A stretch of DNA of 64,000 nt. Source: Candidatus Blautia excrementipullorum. GTDB taxonomy: Bacteria; Bacillota; Clostridia; Lachnospirales; Lachnospiraceae. The DNA is taken from the NCBI GenBank assembly GCA_019118645.1, contig DWYN01000018.1, forward strand, positions 26,361 through 90,360, read 5' to 3'. The translations under genes were made by a program, and so were the position numbers. Below are positions 27,034 through 34,948 of this stretch, in pieces. Under the pieces are notes generated by a model that had not been told where the DNA came from, ran no database searches, and saw only the letters and a list, made by a program, of their open reading frames with translations. Each line of letters begins with the position of its first letter. The first letter of the stretch is position 1.

Positions 27034-28584
27034 TCAGTTCTGCTGCTGATAGGTGCTTAAGAATTCACCGATCTTTCTGGCTGCCTTTTCCAGGACTTCC
27101 ACACGGGGCAGGTATACGACGCGGAAATGATCAGGATGCTTCCAGTTGAAACCGCCGCCGTGGATGATAAGGATTTTCTTTTCACGCAGAAGATCCAATG
27201 CGAAACGTTCATCGTCCACAATATTGAACTTTTTCGTATCCAGCTTCGGGAAGATGTAGAAAGCTGCCTTTGGCTTAACTGCTGTAACGCCTGGAATATC
27301 CGTAAGAGCTTTATAAATAAATTCTCTTTGTTCATAAATGCGGCCGCCTGGAACAATGTAGTCATTTACGCTCTGATGTCCGCCGAGGGCAGTCTGTACA
27401 ATAGACTGAGCCGGAACGTTGGAGCAAAGGCGCATATTGGAAAGCATGTTCAGACCTTCAATATAATCCTGTACATACTTTTTGTTTCCGCTTAAGATCA
27501 TCCATCCGATGCGGAAGCCTGCGATCATGTGAGATTTGGACAGACCGCTGAAGGTAACGCAGAAAAGATCCGGGGCCAGCGAAGCGATGGAAACGTGCTC
27601 TTCCCCGTCCATTACAAGGCGGTCGTAGATCTCGTCAGAAAAGATAATAAGCTGATGTTCTCTGGCAACATTTACGATCTGCTGAAGAACCTCCTTCGGA
27701 TAAAGTGCTCCTGTAGGATTATTCGGATTGATGATAACAATAGCCTTTGTCTTGTCTGTGATTTTCTTTTTGATATCCTCAATATCCGGATACCATTCAG
27801 ACTGTTCGTCACAGATATAATGAACAGCAGTACCTCCTGCCAGAGTAGCGCAGGCAGTCCACAGAGGATAGTCAGGCGATGGAATGAGAATTTCATCTCC
27901 GGTGTCAAGCAGAGCGGACATGCAGAGATTGATCAGCTCACTGACGCCGTTTCCAGTGTAAATGTCATTGATGGCAACATTGGGGATGTTTTTTAACTGC
28001 GCGTACTGCATGATGGCTTTTCTGGCTGCGAAAAGACCCTTTGCCGCGGAATATCCCTCGCATTCCGTAAGCTGCTGACGCATATCGTAGATAACCTCGT
28101 CAGGAGTACGGAAGCCAAAAGGCGCAGGATTGCCGATGTTCAGCTTCAGGACATTGGTGCCTTCCTCCTCCATGCGGTTGGCTTCTTCGACAACAGGACC
28201 TCTTACGTCATATAAAACATTGTCAAGCTTTGATGATTTCTTAAATGTACGCATGATCTTTCCTCCGGAATCTTTGTTTTTTTGAGTATTTATTACGGCA
28301 TTTTCTGTGTGATCTTCATCCGTCTCTTCAGAGGTCTGCTCTGAGGCCGGCAAAAGAGGCGCGTCTTCCTTTCCTGCCAGCCAGCCGGGATCCGTGTGAA
28401 GGGTATCGGCCAGAAAACGCAGGATATCTGCACGCGGTAATGTTTTTCCGCTGACATACTGACTGACATGGCTTTTTCCAAGCTTGATCCCCTTTCCGGC
28501 GGCGGCGCGGACAAGATCGATTTGTTTCATCTGCTGTTTTTCCATAGCGGCTTTCAGTCTGGCGGCAAATAACTCTTTCGACAT
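27034..28584 (-). CDS. XRE helix-turn-helix fused to alanine-type aminotransferase
   Basis: The 516-residue chain has two parts. Residues 1-75 are a Cro/XRE-type DNA-binding domain (AARLKAAMEKQQMKQIDLV, SHVSQYVSGKTLPRADILRFLADTL). A charged linker follows, and from about residue 115 there is a class I PLP aminotransferase of the AlaT type (MRTFKKSSKLDNVLYDVRGPV, NIGNPAPFGF, SPDYPLW, NPNNPTGALY, Schiff-base Lys in FSGLSKSHMIAGFRIGW, HFRVVYLP). The enzyme would interconvert alanine and pyruvate with glutamate and 2-oxoglutarate. Start 28584 has GGAGGTA. MRTFKK is an internal Met where ordinary AlaT proteins begin, so the HTH is a true N-terminal addition. TTGAAC boxes in its promoter suggest self-regulation. 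Confidence 0.88.
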   Translation of the reverse strand: MSKELFAARLKAAMEKQQMKQIDLVRAAAGKGIKLGKSHVSQYVSGKTLPRADILRFLADTLHTDPGWLAGKEDAPLLPASEQTSEETDEDHTENAVINTQKNKDSGGKIMRTFKKSSKLDNVLYDVRGPVVEEANRMEEEGTNVLKLNIGNPAPFGFRTPDEVIYDMRQQLTECEGYSAAKGLFAARKAIMQYAQLKNIPNVAINDIYTGNGVSELINLCMSALLDTGDEILIPSPDYPLWTACATLAGGTAVHYICDEQSEWYPDIEDIKKKITDKTKAIVIINPNNPTGALYPKEVLQQIVNVAREHQLIIFSDEIYDRLVMDGEEHVSIASLAPDLFCVTFSGLSKSHMIAGFRIGWMILSGNKKYVQDYIEGLNMLSNMRLCSNVPAQSIVQTALGGHQSVNDYIVPGGRIYEQREFIYKALTDIPGVTAVKPKAAFYIFPKLDTKKFNIVDDERFALDLLREKKILIIHGGGFNWKHPDHFRVVYLPRVEVLEKAARKIGEFLSTYQQQN

Positions 28585-28644
28585 TGATGCTACCTCCAAA
28601 ATCTGTGAATTTAAGCTGCCCGCATTAAAAAAATTTGATAAAAA

Positions 28645-28744
28645 GTTCAATTTATGTAATGCATAATGAACAAAAAATCTTAATGCGTTCAAAAAAGTTC
28701 AACTACATGTTTGTAAGTATATCACGCATAGTTCAAAAGTTCAA
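28645..28744 (-). promoter_or_regulatory. Promoter and TTGAAC box array of the HTH-aminotransferase gene
   Basis: On the minus strand TTGAAC (28744-28739) and TATACT (28721-28716) are 17 bp apart. TTGAAC recurs at 28736-28731, 28702-28697, 28692-28687 and 28650-28645, giving two close pairs and a single copy around the promoter. One copy is the -35 element itself, so a protein bound there would block polymerase. Confidence 0.65.
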
Positions 28745-28775
28745 TATAAAAATGAGAAAAAATAGAGAAAACCCC

Positions 28776-28804
28776 TTGTAACAATCCGAAAACAGCGATA
28801 TAAT
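28776..28804 (+). promoter_or_regulatory. Promoter of the DUF134-NifX gene
   Basis: TTGTAA (28776-28781), 17 bp, TATAAT (28799-28804). Confidence 0.75.
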
Positions 28805-28826
28805 ATTATCGACATATGTCGATAAT
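28805..28826 (+). promoter_or_regulatory. 22-bp perfect palindrome, likely operator
   Basis: The half-site ATTATCGACAT (28805-28815) is followed directly by its exact complement (28816-28826). It begins at the base after the -10 box and so covers the transcription start, a repressor position. The ribosome site follows at once. Confidence 0.7.
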
Positions 28827-28843
28827 AAAGCGGAGGTGAGATT

Positions 28844-29620
28844 GTGGCAAGACCAGTAAGATGCAGGCGAATCTGTACAGAGCCAGCCTACGACTGTTTT
28901 GTGCCGGAAGGGATCGGGGCAGGAGAGCAGGTGACTCTGACACTGGATGAGTATGAGGCGATACGCCTGATAGATTTTGAAAAATATACTCATGCTCAGT
29001 GCGCAAAGCAGATGGATATCTCCAGGACAACAGTAACGGAACTGTATGAGTCGGCAAGATACAAAATTGCGGACTGCATCGTAAACGGAAAAGCTCTTTT
29101 CATATCCGGAGGACATTATCGGTTCTGCGACGGGACAGCGGGATTTTGCTGCGGCAGAAACTGCAGAAGAGCAGACGGCGGTGCAGAAAAAACACCAGTA
29201 AAAATGAAAGGGGAAAAAATAATGAGAATCGCAGTAACTTATGAGAATGGACAGATTTTCCAGCATTTTGGACACACAGAGGAGTTCAAACTGTATGATA
29301 TTGAGGACGGTAAGATCACAGGCAGCCAGGTTGTGAGTACGAATGGACAGGGACATGGCGCTCTGGCCGGTTTTCTTACAGAAGCGAAGGTAGACGCGCT
29401 GATCTGCGGAGGAATCGGAGGAGGAGCTCAGACTGCTCTGGCTCAGATGGGAATTAAGCTTTACGGCGGTGTTTCCGGTTCCGCAGACGAAGCGGTAGCC
29501 GCCTATCTGGAAGGAAAGCTGGACTACAATCCGGATGTTCACTGTTCTCATCATGAACATGAACATTCCTGCGGAGAGCATCACTGTGGAGAAGACAAAC
29601 ACGGCTGCGCAGGCAACTGA
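28844..29620 (+). CDS. DUF134 DNA-binding domain fused to NifX/NifB-type domain
   Basis: The 258-residue protein starts at GTG 28844 after GGAGGTGAG. Residues 1-95 form the DUF134 domain (ARPVRCRRICTEPAYDCFVP, then a helix-turn-helix in HAQCAKQMDISRTTVTELYESARYKI). Residues 127-235 form a dinitrogenase iron-molybdenum cofactor-type domain (MRIAVTYENGQIFQHFGHTEEF, VDALICGGIGGGA), known to bind iron-sulfur or molybdenum clusters. The tail is rich in His and Cys (HCSHHEHEHSCGEHHCGE), probably metal-binding. An in-frame ATG at 29222 has its own AAAGGGG site, so the C-terminal domain may also be made alone. No nif genes are nearby; a role in metal or redox regulation is likely. Confidence 0.88.
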   Translation: MARPVRCRRICTEPAYDCFVPEGIGAGEQVTLTLDEYEAIRLIDFEKYTHAQCAKQMDISRTTVTELYESARYKIADCIVNGKALFISGGHYRFCDGTAGFCCGRNCRRADGGAEKTPVKMKGEKIMRIAVTYENGQIFQHFGHTEEFKLYDIEDGKITGSQVVSTNGQGHGALAGFLTEAKVDALICGGIGGGAQTALAQMGIKLYGGVSGSADEAVAAYLEGKLDYNPDVHCSHHEHEHSCGEHHCGEDKHGCAGN

Positions 29621-29639
29621 TGTGTTTCTTATAATAGAG

Positions 29640-29679
29640 TTCAAAAAAACCGGCAGGTCATCCTGCCGGTTTTTTTGAA
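29640..29679. terminator. Bidirectional terminator
   Basis: Perfect 18-bp arms (29640-29657 with 29662-29679) with A7 and T7 tracts, between the convergent DUF134 gene and pckA. Confidence 0.93.
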
Positions 29680-29722
29680 TTACCTTGTGATGGTTAATGA
29701 AAGGAACTTCTGACTCCAGTGA

Positions 29723-31327
29723 TTATAACTGCGGACCAGCAGCAACAAGCGCTTTGCCTGCCTCGTTTCCTTCATATTTTGCGAAGTTCTTAACGAATCT
29801 TTCAGCAAGATCTTTTGCTTTCGCATCCCATTCGGAAGCGTCGGCATAAGTGTTGCGCGGATCCAGAATATTGGTGTCTACGCCCGGAAGTTCTGTAGGA
29901 ACTTCGAAGTTGAAATATGGAATCTTCTTTGTCGGTGCGTTCAGGATATCTCCGTTCAGAATAGCGTCAATGATACCGCGGGTATCTTTGATGGAGATAC
30001 GTTTGCCTGTGCCGTTCCATCCGGTATTTACCAGATATGCCTTCGCGCCGTTCGCTTCCATTCTCTTAACCAGCTCTTCAGCGTATTTTGTCGGATGCAG
30101 TTCCAGGAATGCCTGTCCGAAGCATGCGGAGAAGGTAGGTGTAGGCTCGGTAATGCCGCGCTCTGTACCGGCAAGTTTTGCTGTGAAGCCGGACAGGAAG
30201 TAATACTGAGTCTGTTCCGGAGTCAGAATGGATACCGGCGGAAGTACGCCGAATGCGTCAGCGGAAAGGAAGATGACTTCTTTTGCAGCCGGAGCAGCGG
30301 AAACAGGACGCACAATCTTCTCAATATGATCGATCGGATAAGATACACGAGTGTTTTCTGTTACGCTCTTATCATCGAAATCAATCTTGCCGTCAGCATC
30401 AACAGTAACATTCTCAAGAAGAGCGTTGCGTTTGATTGCATTGTAGATATCCGGCTCGGATTCTTTGTCCAGATTGATAACCTTCGCATAGCATCCGCCC
30501 TCAAAGTTGAAGATACCGTTATCGTCCCAGCCGTGCTCATCGTCACCGATCAGAAGACGTTTCGGGTCTGTGGAAAGGGTTGTCTTGCCTGTGCCGGAAA
30601 GACCGAAGAAGATTGCGGTGTTTTCTCCATTCATATCTGTGTTTGCGGAGCAGTGCATGGAAGCGATGCCCTTCAGCGGCAGATAATAGTTCATCATGGA
30701 GAACATACCTTTCTTCATTTCTCCGCCGTACCAGGTATTCAAGATAACCTGCTCACGGCTTGTAATGTTGAATACAACAGCTGTTTCAGAATTCAGACCC
30801 AGCTCTTTGTAGTTTTCCACTTTTGCTTTGGAAGCATTGTAGACAACGAAATCCGGCTCAAAATTTTTCAGCTCTTCCTCTGTAGGGATGATGAACATGT
30901 TTTTAACGAAATGAGCCTGCCATGCAACTTCCATAATGAAACGGATTGCCATACGGGTATCTGCATTTGCGCCGCAGAAAGCATCTACTACAAACAGTCT
31001 CTTGTTGGACAGTTCTTTTAACGCGATATCTTTTACAGCATTCCAGGTTTCAACAGATGCCGGATGATTGTCGTTCTTGTATTCATCGGAAGTCCACCAT
31101 ACTGTATCTTTGGAATTTTCATCCATGACGATGAATTTGTCTTTTGGTGAACGGCCTGTATAGATACCAGTCATAACGTTGACTGCACCGAGTTCCGTCT
31201 CCTGACCTTTTTCGAAACCTTCCAGATCAGGTTTTGTCTCTTCTTCAAAAAGCATCTCGTAAGAAGGATTGTACACGATTTCTGTAGTTCCAGTGATGCC
31301 ATACTTACTTAAATTGATTTCTGCCAT
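29723..31327 (-). CDS. pckA: Phosphoenolpyruvate carboxykinase (ATP)
   Basis: The 534-residue enzyme interconverts oxaloacetate plus ATP with PEP, CO2 and ADP. In anaerobes it often works towards oxaloacetate. Visible motifs are [13 protein letters not shown], the Cys/Ser region [11 protein letters not shown], the kinase loop [13 protein letters not shown], the metal site [10 protein letters not shown] and the adenine-binding [13 protein letters not shown]. Length is normal for the ATP-dependent family. Start 31327 ([10 protein letters not shown]) has AGAGGTAG upstream; the longer frame runs into the leader hairpin. It is a single-gene unit with its own promoter. Confidence 0.96.
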   Translation of the reverse strand: MAEINLSKYGITGTTEIVYNPSYEMLFEEETKPDLEGFEKGQETELGAVNVMTGIYTGRSPKDKFIVMDENSKDTVWWTSDEYKNDNHPASVETWNAVKDIALKELSNKRLFVVDAFCGANADTRMAIRFIMEVAWQAHFVKNMFIIPTEEELKNFEPDFVVYNASKAKVENYKELGLNSETAVVFNITSREQVILNTWYGGEMKKGMFSMMNYYLPLKGIASMHCSANTDMNGENTAIFFGLSGTGKTTLSTDPKRLLIGDDEHGWDDNGIFNFEGGCYAKVINLDKESEPDIYNAIKRNALLENVTVDADGKIDFDDKSVTENTRVSYPIDHIEKIVRPVSAAPAAKEVIFLSADAFGVLPPVSILTPEQTQYYFLSGFTAKLAGTERGITEPTPTFSACFGQAFLELHPTKYAEELVKRMEANGAKAYLVNTGWNGTGKRISIKDTRGIIDAILNGDILNAPTKKIPYFNFEVPTELPGVDTNILDPRNTYADASEWDAKAKDLAERFVKNFAKYEGNEAGKALVAAGPQL

Positions 31328-31382
31328 TTCACATCTACCTCTTTTCTTTAATAGTATATAGATAACCTGCTGCAAGGGCAGG

Positions 31383-31417
31383 CGTTCCGGCAGCCTTCTG
31401 AAAAAAGGCACGGAACG
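31383..31417 (-). promoter_or_regulatory. Hairpin in the pckA leader
   Basis: CGTTCCG (31383-31389) pairs with CGGAACG (31411-31417), with an inner GCCTT/AAGGC stem. It starts about 10 bases after the expected transcription start. A 5' stabiliser or regulator site is possible. Confidence 0.5.
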
Positions 31418-31434
31418 AAAACCATCTTCTTAAT

Positions 31435-31462
31435 ATTATACATAATTGAACCATAAAATCAA
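31435..31462 (-). promoter_or_regulatory. Promoter of pckA
   Basis: On the minus strand TTGATT (31462-31457), 16 bp, TATAAT (31440-31435). Upstream, at 31525-31555, a GTCAC direct repeat 13 bp apart may be a regulator site. Confidence 0.65.
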
Positions 31463-31576
31463 CCGGAAAATATGCCGAATTAACAAATTTTTAACAAGCT
31501 GGACTGCCGGATAAAAAACAGAGAATTTGTCACATCGTTCCGTCACAATTTGGCGAACGAATTTCGTTGACTTTGG

Positions 31577-31647
31577 ACCCCTAAAGGGGTAAGATGAAAC
31601 CATCTTAAGACGCAGGAACATCCGCCTGCACCACCTTCTTCTGAAGG
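31577..31647. ncRNA. Cluster of four back-to-back hairpins, possible structured RNA
   Basis: Four short perfect stems follow each other within 71 bases. They are ACCCC-TAAA-GGGGT (31577-31590), AAGATG-AAAC-CATCTT (31591-31606), GCAGG/CCTGC (31612-31629) and CCTTC-TTCT-GAAGG (31634-31647). Tetraloops dominate and spacers are 0-5 bases. Strand is unclear and I match it to no known RNA. It lies in the 520-base gene-free stretch between pckA and the signal peptidase, where I otherwise see only the pckA promoter and a further hairpin around 31818-31833. Confidence 0.4.
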
Positions 31648-31997
31648 GATCGGGGAATTTCCACATTACATTTTTAGAGTAATCGAGTGATTTGCCGGCA
31701 GAAAGATCTGTATGGAATTTAATACGGAGATTCTGCTATGCAGACAAGAAGATTAAAGAGAAATTTTGCTCTTTGGTCTATATAAAAGAATACGCCGCTT
31801 TTTCCTGCGCTGCTGCAGGAGTCTGTTGAGTACATAAACACTCGTCTTTTTTCACATGGTGTCATTCTGCATATCTATTTTTACTTTATCATTTTTATCT
31901 GTCAAATCCTGGGTAAATACAGGAGAAAGCGGGCGTGGTCTATGAAAAATTATTTGCGGGGCAGAGCCCCGCCGGAAAAAGAAAGAGAGAGAAACAT

Positions 31998-32486
31998 ATG
32001 AGAACAGCAGAACGGGCAGTAAGATTTTTAATTACAGCAATAGCTGCGGCAGGCGCTTTTATTCTGCTGATTCCTGCATGGGGAATCCGGGCGGACGCGG
32101 TTCTTTCAGGGTCGATGGAACCGGCTTTGAAAACGGGAAGCCTTGTTTTTACAGACACAAAGAAAAGGGAGCCGGAGGCGGGAGACATTGTGACTTACCG
32201 CCTGGAAGATATTTATGTGACGCATCGGGTGATCGGAAAAGAAGACGGGGGATTTGTTACAAAGGGAGACGCCAATGAAGGCTCAGATGAGGCGTTGGTG
32301 AAAGAGACACAGATTGTAGGAACCGTTCTGTTTTCTATTCCTCTGCTGGGATATGCAGCTGTTTTTATACAGAGCAGAGCGGTATTCAGTCTGATTCTGC
32401 TGGTGATTTTTCAGGAAATATTTTTTTTGATAATTCAATGGAAAGGAGAGCGCAGAGAACAGAGCGCGGAAAAACGGAATGATTAA
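31998..32486 (+). CDS. sipW: SipW-type signal peptidase I
   Basis: This 162-residue membrane protease belongs to the ER/archaeal-type S26B branch. It has an N-terminal helix (FLITAIAAAGAFILLIPAWG), catalytic Ser in VLSGSMEPAL, His in YVTHRVIGK where the common bacterial type has Lys, an Asp in TKGDANEGSD, and a C-terminal helix. SipW enzymes process TasA-like fibre proteins, and three such genes follow. ATG 31998 is used; GTG 31935, with AGGAGA upstream, would add 21 residues and is a real alternative, since a GCGGGGC/GCCCCGC hairpin lies between them. It overlaps the next gene by 8 bases. Confidence 0.9.
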   Translation: MRTAERAVRFLITAIAAAGAFILLIPAWGIRADAVLSGSMEPALKTGSLVFTDTKKREPEAGDIVTYRLEDIYVTHRVIGKEDGGFVTKGDANEGSDEALVKETQIVGTVLFSIPLLGYAAVFIQSRAVFSLILLVIFQEIFFLIIQWKGERREQSAEKRND

Positions 32487-33120
32487 AAATATAAAGAAAG
32501 CTGCTTTGCTGACAGGAGTTTTGTGTCTGGCGGCAGCGGGAGGGGTTATGGCATATCTGACAGACTATGATATGGAAGATAACCAGTTTACTGTAGGAAA
32601 AGTGGAAATTGAACTTCAGGAACCAGGATGGGATCCGGAAGAATATACAAAAATTGAACCAGGAAAAGAAATTCAAAAAGATCCCCAGATAAAAAATACA
32701 GGAGTGAATGATGCGTTTGTCTACCTGGAGATTTCTGTACCTATGGCTGACGTAACAGCTGCGGATCAGGAAGGAAACCGTCTGGGACAGAAGATGCAGG
32801 AGCTTTTTTCTTATCAGGCCGGAGAAAGCTGGACAAATCTTACGGCAGAGCCTGTGGAAGGCAGCATGGTATACGTCTATGCATATAATGAAATCCTTGA
32901 ACCTGAGGAGACTACAGAGCCTCTCTTTGAAACCATGAATTTTCTGAATATTATCGAAGGACAGCTCGATATGCAGCAGCTGACAATCCCTGTACGTGCA
33001 TATGCGATTCAGACTGCCTATACCGGAAATGACGGGGGCACTGTTCAGGAAAAAGCAAAAGCGGCTTATGAAAAATATGTAAATCAGAATAAGAACCAGG
33101 AAGGCCAGGTGACAGCATGA
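32479..33120 (+). CDS. TasA/camelysin-like protein 1
   Basis: The 213-residue protein carries a SipW-type signal sequence (KKAALLTGVLCLAAAGGVMAYLTD), with the AYLTD end usual for these substrates. A beta-rich domain follows (NQFTVGKVEIELQEPGW, IQKDPQIKNTGVNDAFVYLEISVP), as in TasA and camelysin. It would be cleaved by the peptidase encoded just upstream and assembled outside the cell. The first and last parts of the gene are compact, and it has no wall-sorting motif. Confidence 0.85.
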   Translation: MIKNIKKAALLTGVLCLAAAGGVMAYLTDYDMEDNQFTVGKVEIELQEPGWDPEEYTKIEPGKEIQKDPQIKNTGVNDAFVYLEISVPMADVTAADQEGNRLGQKMQELFSYQAGESWTNLTAEPVEGSMVYVYAYNEILEPEETTEPLFETMNFLNIIEGQLDMQQLTIPVRAYAIQTAYTGNDGGTVQEKAKAAYEKYVNQNKNQEGQVTA

Positions 33121-33152
33121 CGAAAGGATGAGAAAGGAATCAGGCATACATA

Positions 33153-33719
33153 ATGACAGAAAATAAAAAACAAACATCGGTAACGATACTCTGTGCAGGA
33201 TGCCTGGCCGTCCTGCTTGCAACGGGAGGAACGGCAGCGTTCCTGACATCTTCGGACAGAACGGAAAATCGGATTGCAGTGGGACAGAACACAACCAGAA
33301 TAGTAGAAGAATTTCCGGATCCGACGCCGGTGCCGATAGAAGAAAATCCGGAATACCGCAAAAAAGTTCTGGCGGTAAACACAGCGGAAGGAAAAAACGG
33401 ATCCCAGGTGGAATGTTATGTGCGGATGTCTGTGGGCTATTCTCACAGTGATATTTCCAGGGGAGTTGTGCTGAAGGGACAGGACACAGAAAACTGGGTT
33501 CTTGCGGAAGACGGATATTACTATTTTATAAAACCGCTGAAGGAAGGGGAATCCACCACACCTTTGTTTACCGGTTTTTGGGTTGACTCTTCAAAAGTGA
33601 ATAAAGCATATTTGGAACTGATTCCGGAATTTGAAATTCAGATTTATGAAGAATCAGTACAGGCGGAAGGGTTTGCAGATTATAAACAGGCCTGGGCAGC
33701 GTATCAAGTCTCTGTCTGA
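33153..33719 (+). CDS. TasA/camelysin-like protein 2
   Basis: The 188-residue protein has a SipW-type signal (VTILCAGCLAVLLATGGTAAFLTSSD) and a short TasA-like domain (NRIAVGQNTTRIVEEFPDP, SQVECYVRMSVGYS). Its PDPTPVPIEENPEY proline-rich segment precedes the beta domain. It is 32 bases after the first family member and clearly co-transcribed. The start at 33153 has GAAAGGA at some distance. Compared with its neighbours it is the shortest and may be a minor or capping subunit; that role is only a guess. Confidence 0.8.
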   Translation: MTENKKQTSVTILCAGCLAVLLATGGTAAFLTSSDRTENRIAVGQNTTRIVEEFPDPTPVPIEENPEYRKKVLAVNTAEGKNGSQVECYVRMSVGYSHSDISRGVVLKGQDTENWVLAEDGYYYFIKPLKEGESTTPLFTGFWVDSSKVNKAYLELIPEFEIQIYEESVQAEGFADYKQAWAAYQVSV

Positions 33720-33733
33720 AAGCAGGTGAGAAT

Positions 33734-34948
33734 ATGAGCAGAGGGATAAAAAGAACGGCAATTATCTTTGCGGCGGCACTTTTGGGAATAGCGGGGACCT
33801 ATGGATATTTTTCGGATACGCTGAAAGTTACCAATCATATTGCTCTGGGAGACGTCAATATCGGACTGCAGGAATATGAAAAAAAGGGCGGGACAGAAGT
33901 TGCTTACGAGAATCCGAAAACCATACTTCCGGGAGCGGTTCTTTCTAAAATTCCCCGCATCACAAACTATGCCATGCCCTGCTGGATAAGAGCGAGAATT
34001 CTATTTGAAAATAACAGTCCAGAGTCAGAAGGACTGGATGAGGCCATGATTTCCGGATTTACAAAGAACTGGGTGAAACGGGGAGAATATTACTACTACA
34101 CCCAAATTCTGAAAAAGAGAGAGTCTGTGGATTTTTTTCAGACTGTAACAATTCCGGCGTCATGGACGGAAACCCATACAGATCAGCGCCTTGGAATTAC
34201 TGTACAGGCAGAAGCAATACAGGCATCAAACTTTCAGCCGGATTTTTCTGCAATGTCCCCGTGGGGAAATCAGAAAATTCAGAAATGTGTGCATGAACAG
34301 GATGGCACATCAGTTTGTAAACCGGAAAAAACGAAGCTGTCTGTAGAATTTAGCGGTGAGGCTCATAAATTAATGGCGGTGCCTGGGGACTTTTTTTCCA
34401 ATATGGGAACCGCAATGCCCGGGGATATTTTTGAGGACACAGTGGCAGTTTCCAACACTACAAAAAATGAAGCCGAGATTTTTTTCCGTACCTCGGTAGA
34501 AGGGCAGACGGACAGACAGATCAGCCTTTTGAAAGGAATACGTCTTACTGTTTATCTGAACGAAGAACGGGTGTACCGGGGAACACTGGACTCTCCGGGA
34601 CTGGAGAAGAATCATTCTCTTGGCGTTTATCAGGCGAACCAGAAAGGAAACCTGAAGTTTGTGCTTGAGATTCCTGAAAAATGGGACAATACCTATGCTC
34701 TGCAAAAGGCAGCGGTACATTGGATTTTTTCGGTGAGCGAGACAGAGGAGAAAGAAAATACGGAAAACAGGCAGGGGACAGATGCACGATCTTCAGAAGC
34801 GATGGCAAAAGATACAGGCGGAAGGGAAGCTTCTTCGGTAAAGACCGGCGACCAGACCGGTACAGAATGGTATCTTCTGATCCTTCTGGGTTCAGGAATT
34901 CTGATTCTGGCGGTGGTGATTCGTAGAAAAAGGAGGCGGAGATTATGA
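33734..34948 (+). CDS. TasA-like protein 3 with C-terminal membrane anchor
   Basis: The 404-residue protein begins with a SipW-type signal (RTAIIFAAALLGIAGTYGYFSDT). It has two beta-rich modules (about residues 25-165 and 190-330), the second with VPGDFFSNMGTAMPGDIFEDTVAVSNTT. It ends in a Ser/Thr/Glu linker, one membrane helix (WYLLILLGSGILILAVVI) and RRKRRRR. That anchor without LPXTG resembles proteins held in the membrane, so it may tether the fibre to the cell. It overlaps the next gene by 4 bases. Confidence 0.82.
   Translation: MSRGIKRTAIIFAAALLGIAGTYGYFSDTLKVTNHIALGDVNIGLQEYEKKGGTEVAYENPKTILPGAVLSKIPRITNYAMPCWIRARILFENNSPESEGLDEAMISGFTKNWVKRGEYYYYTQILKKRESVDFFQTVTIPASWTETHTDQRLGITVQAEAIQASNFQPDFSAMSPWGNQKIQKCVHEQDGTSVCKPEKTKLSVEFSGEAHKLMAVPGDFFSNMGTAMPGDIFEDTVAVSNTTKNEAEIFFRTSVEGQTDRQISLLKGIRLTVYLNEERVYRGTLDSPGLEKNHSLGVYQANQKGNLKFVLEIPEKWDNTYALQKAAVHWIFSVSETEEKENTENRQGTDARSSEAMAKDTGGREASSVKTGDQTGTEWYLLILLGSGILILAVVIRRKRRRRL

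Noticed and set aside
30095..31021. 308-codon plus-strand frame opposite pckA
   Set aside because: It is a shadow of a highly conserved gene, without ribosome site or domain; the same holds for other long frames antisense to the methyltransferase, leuA and xdh genes.
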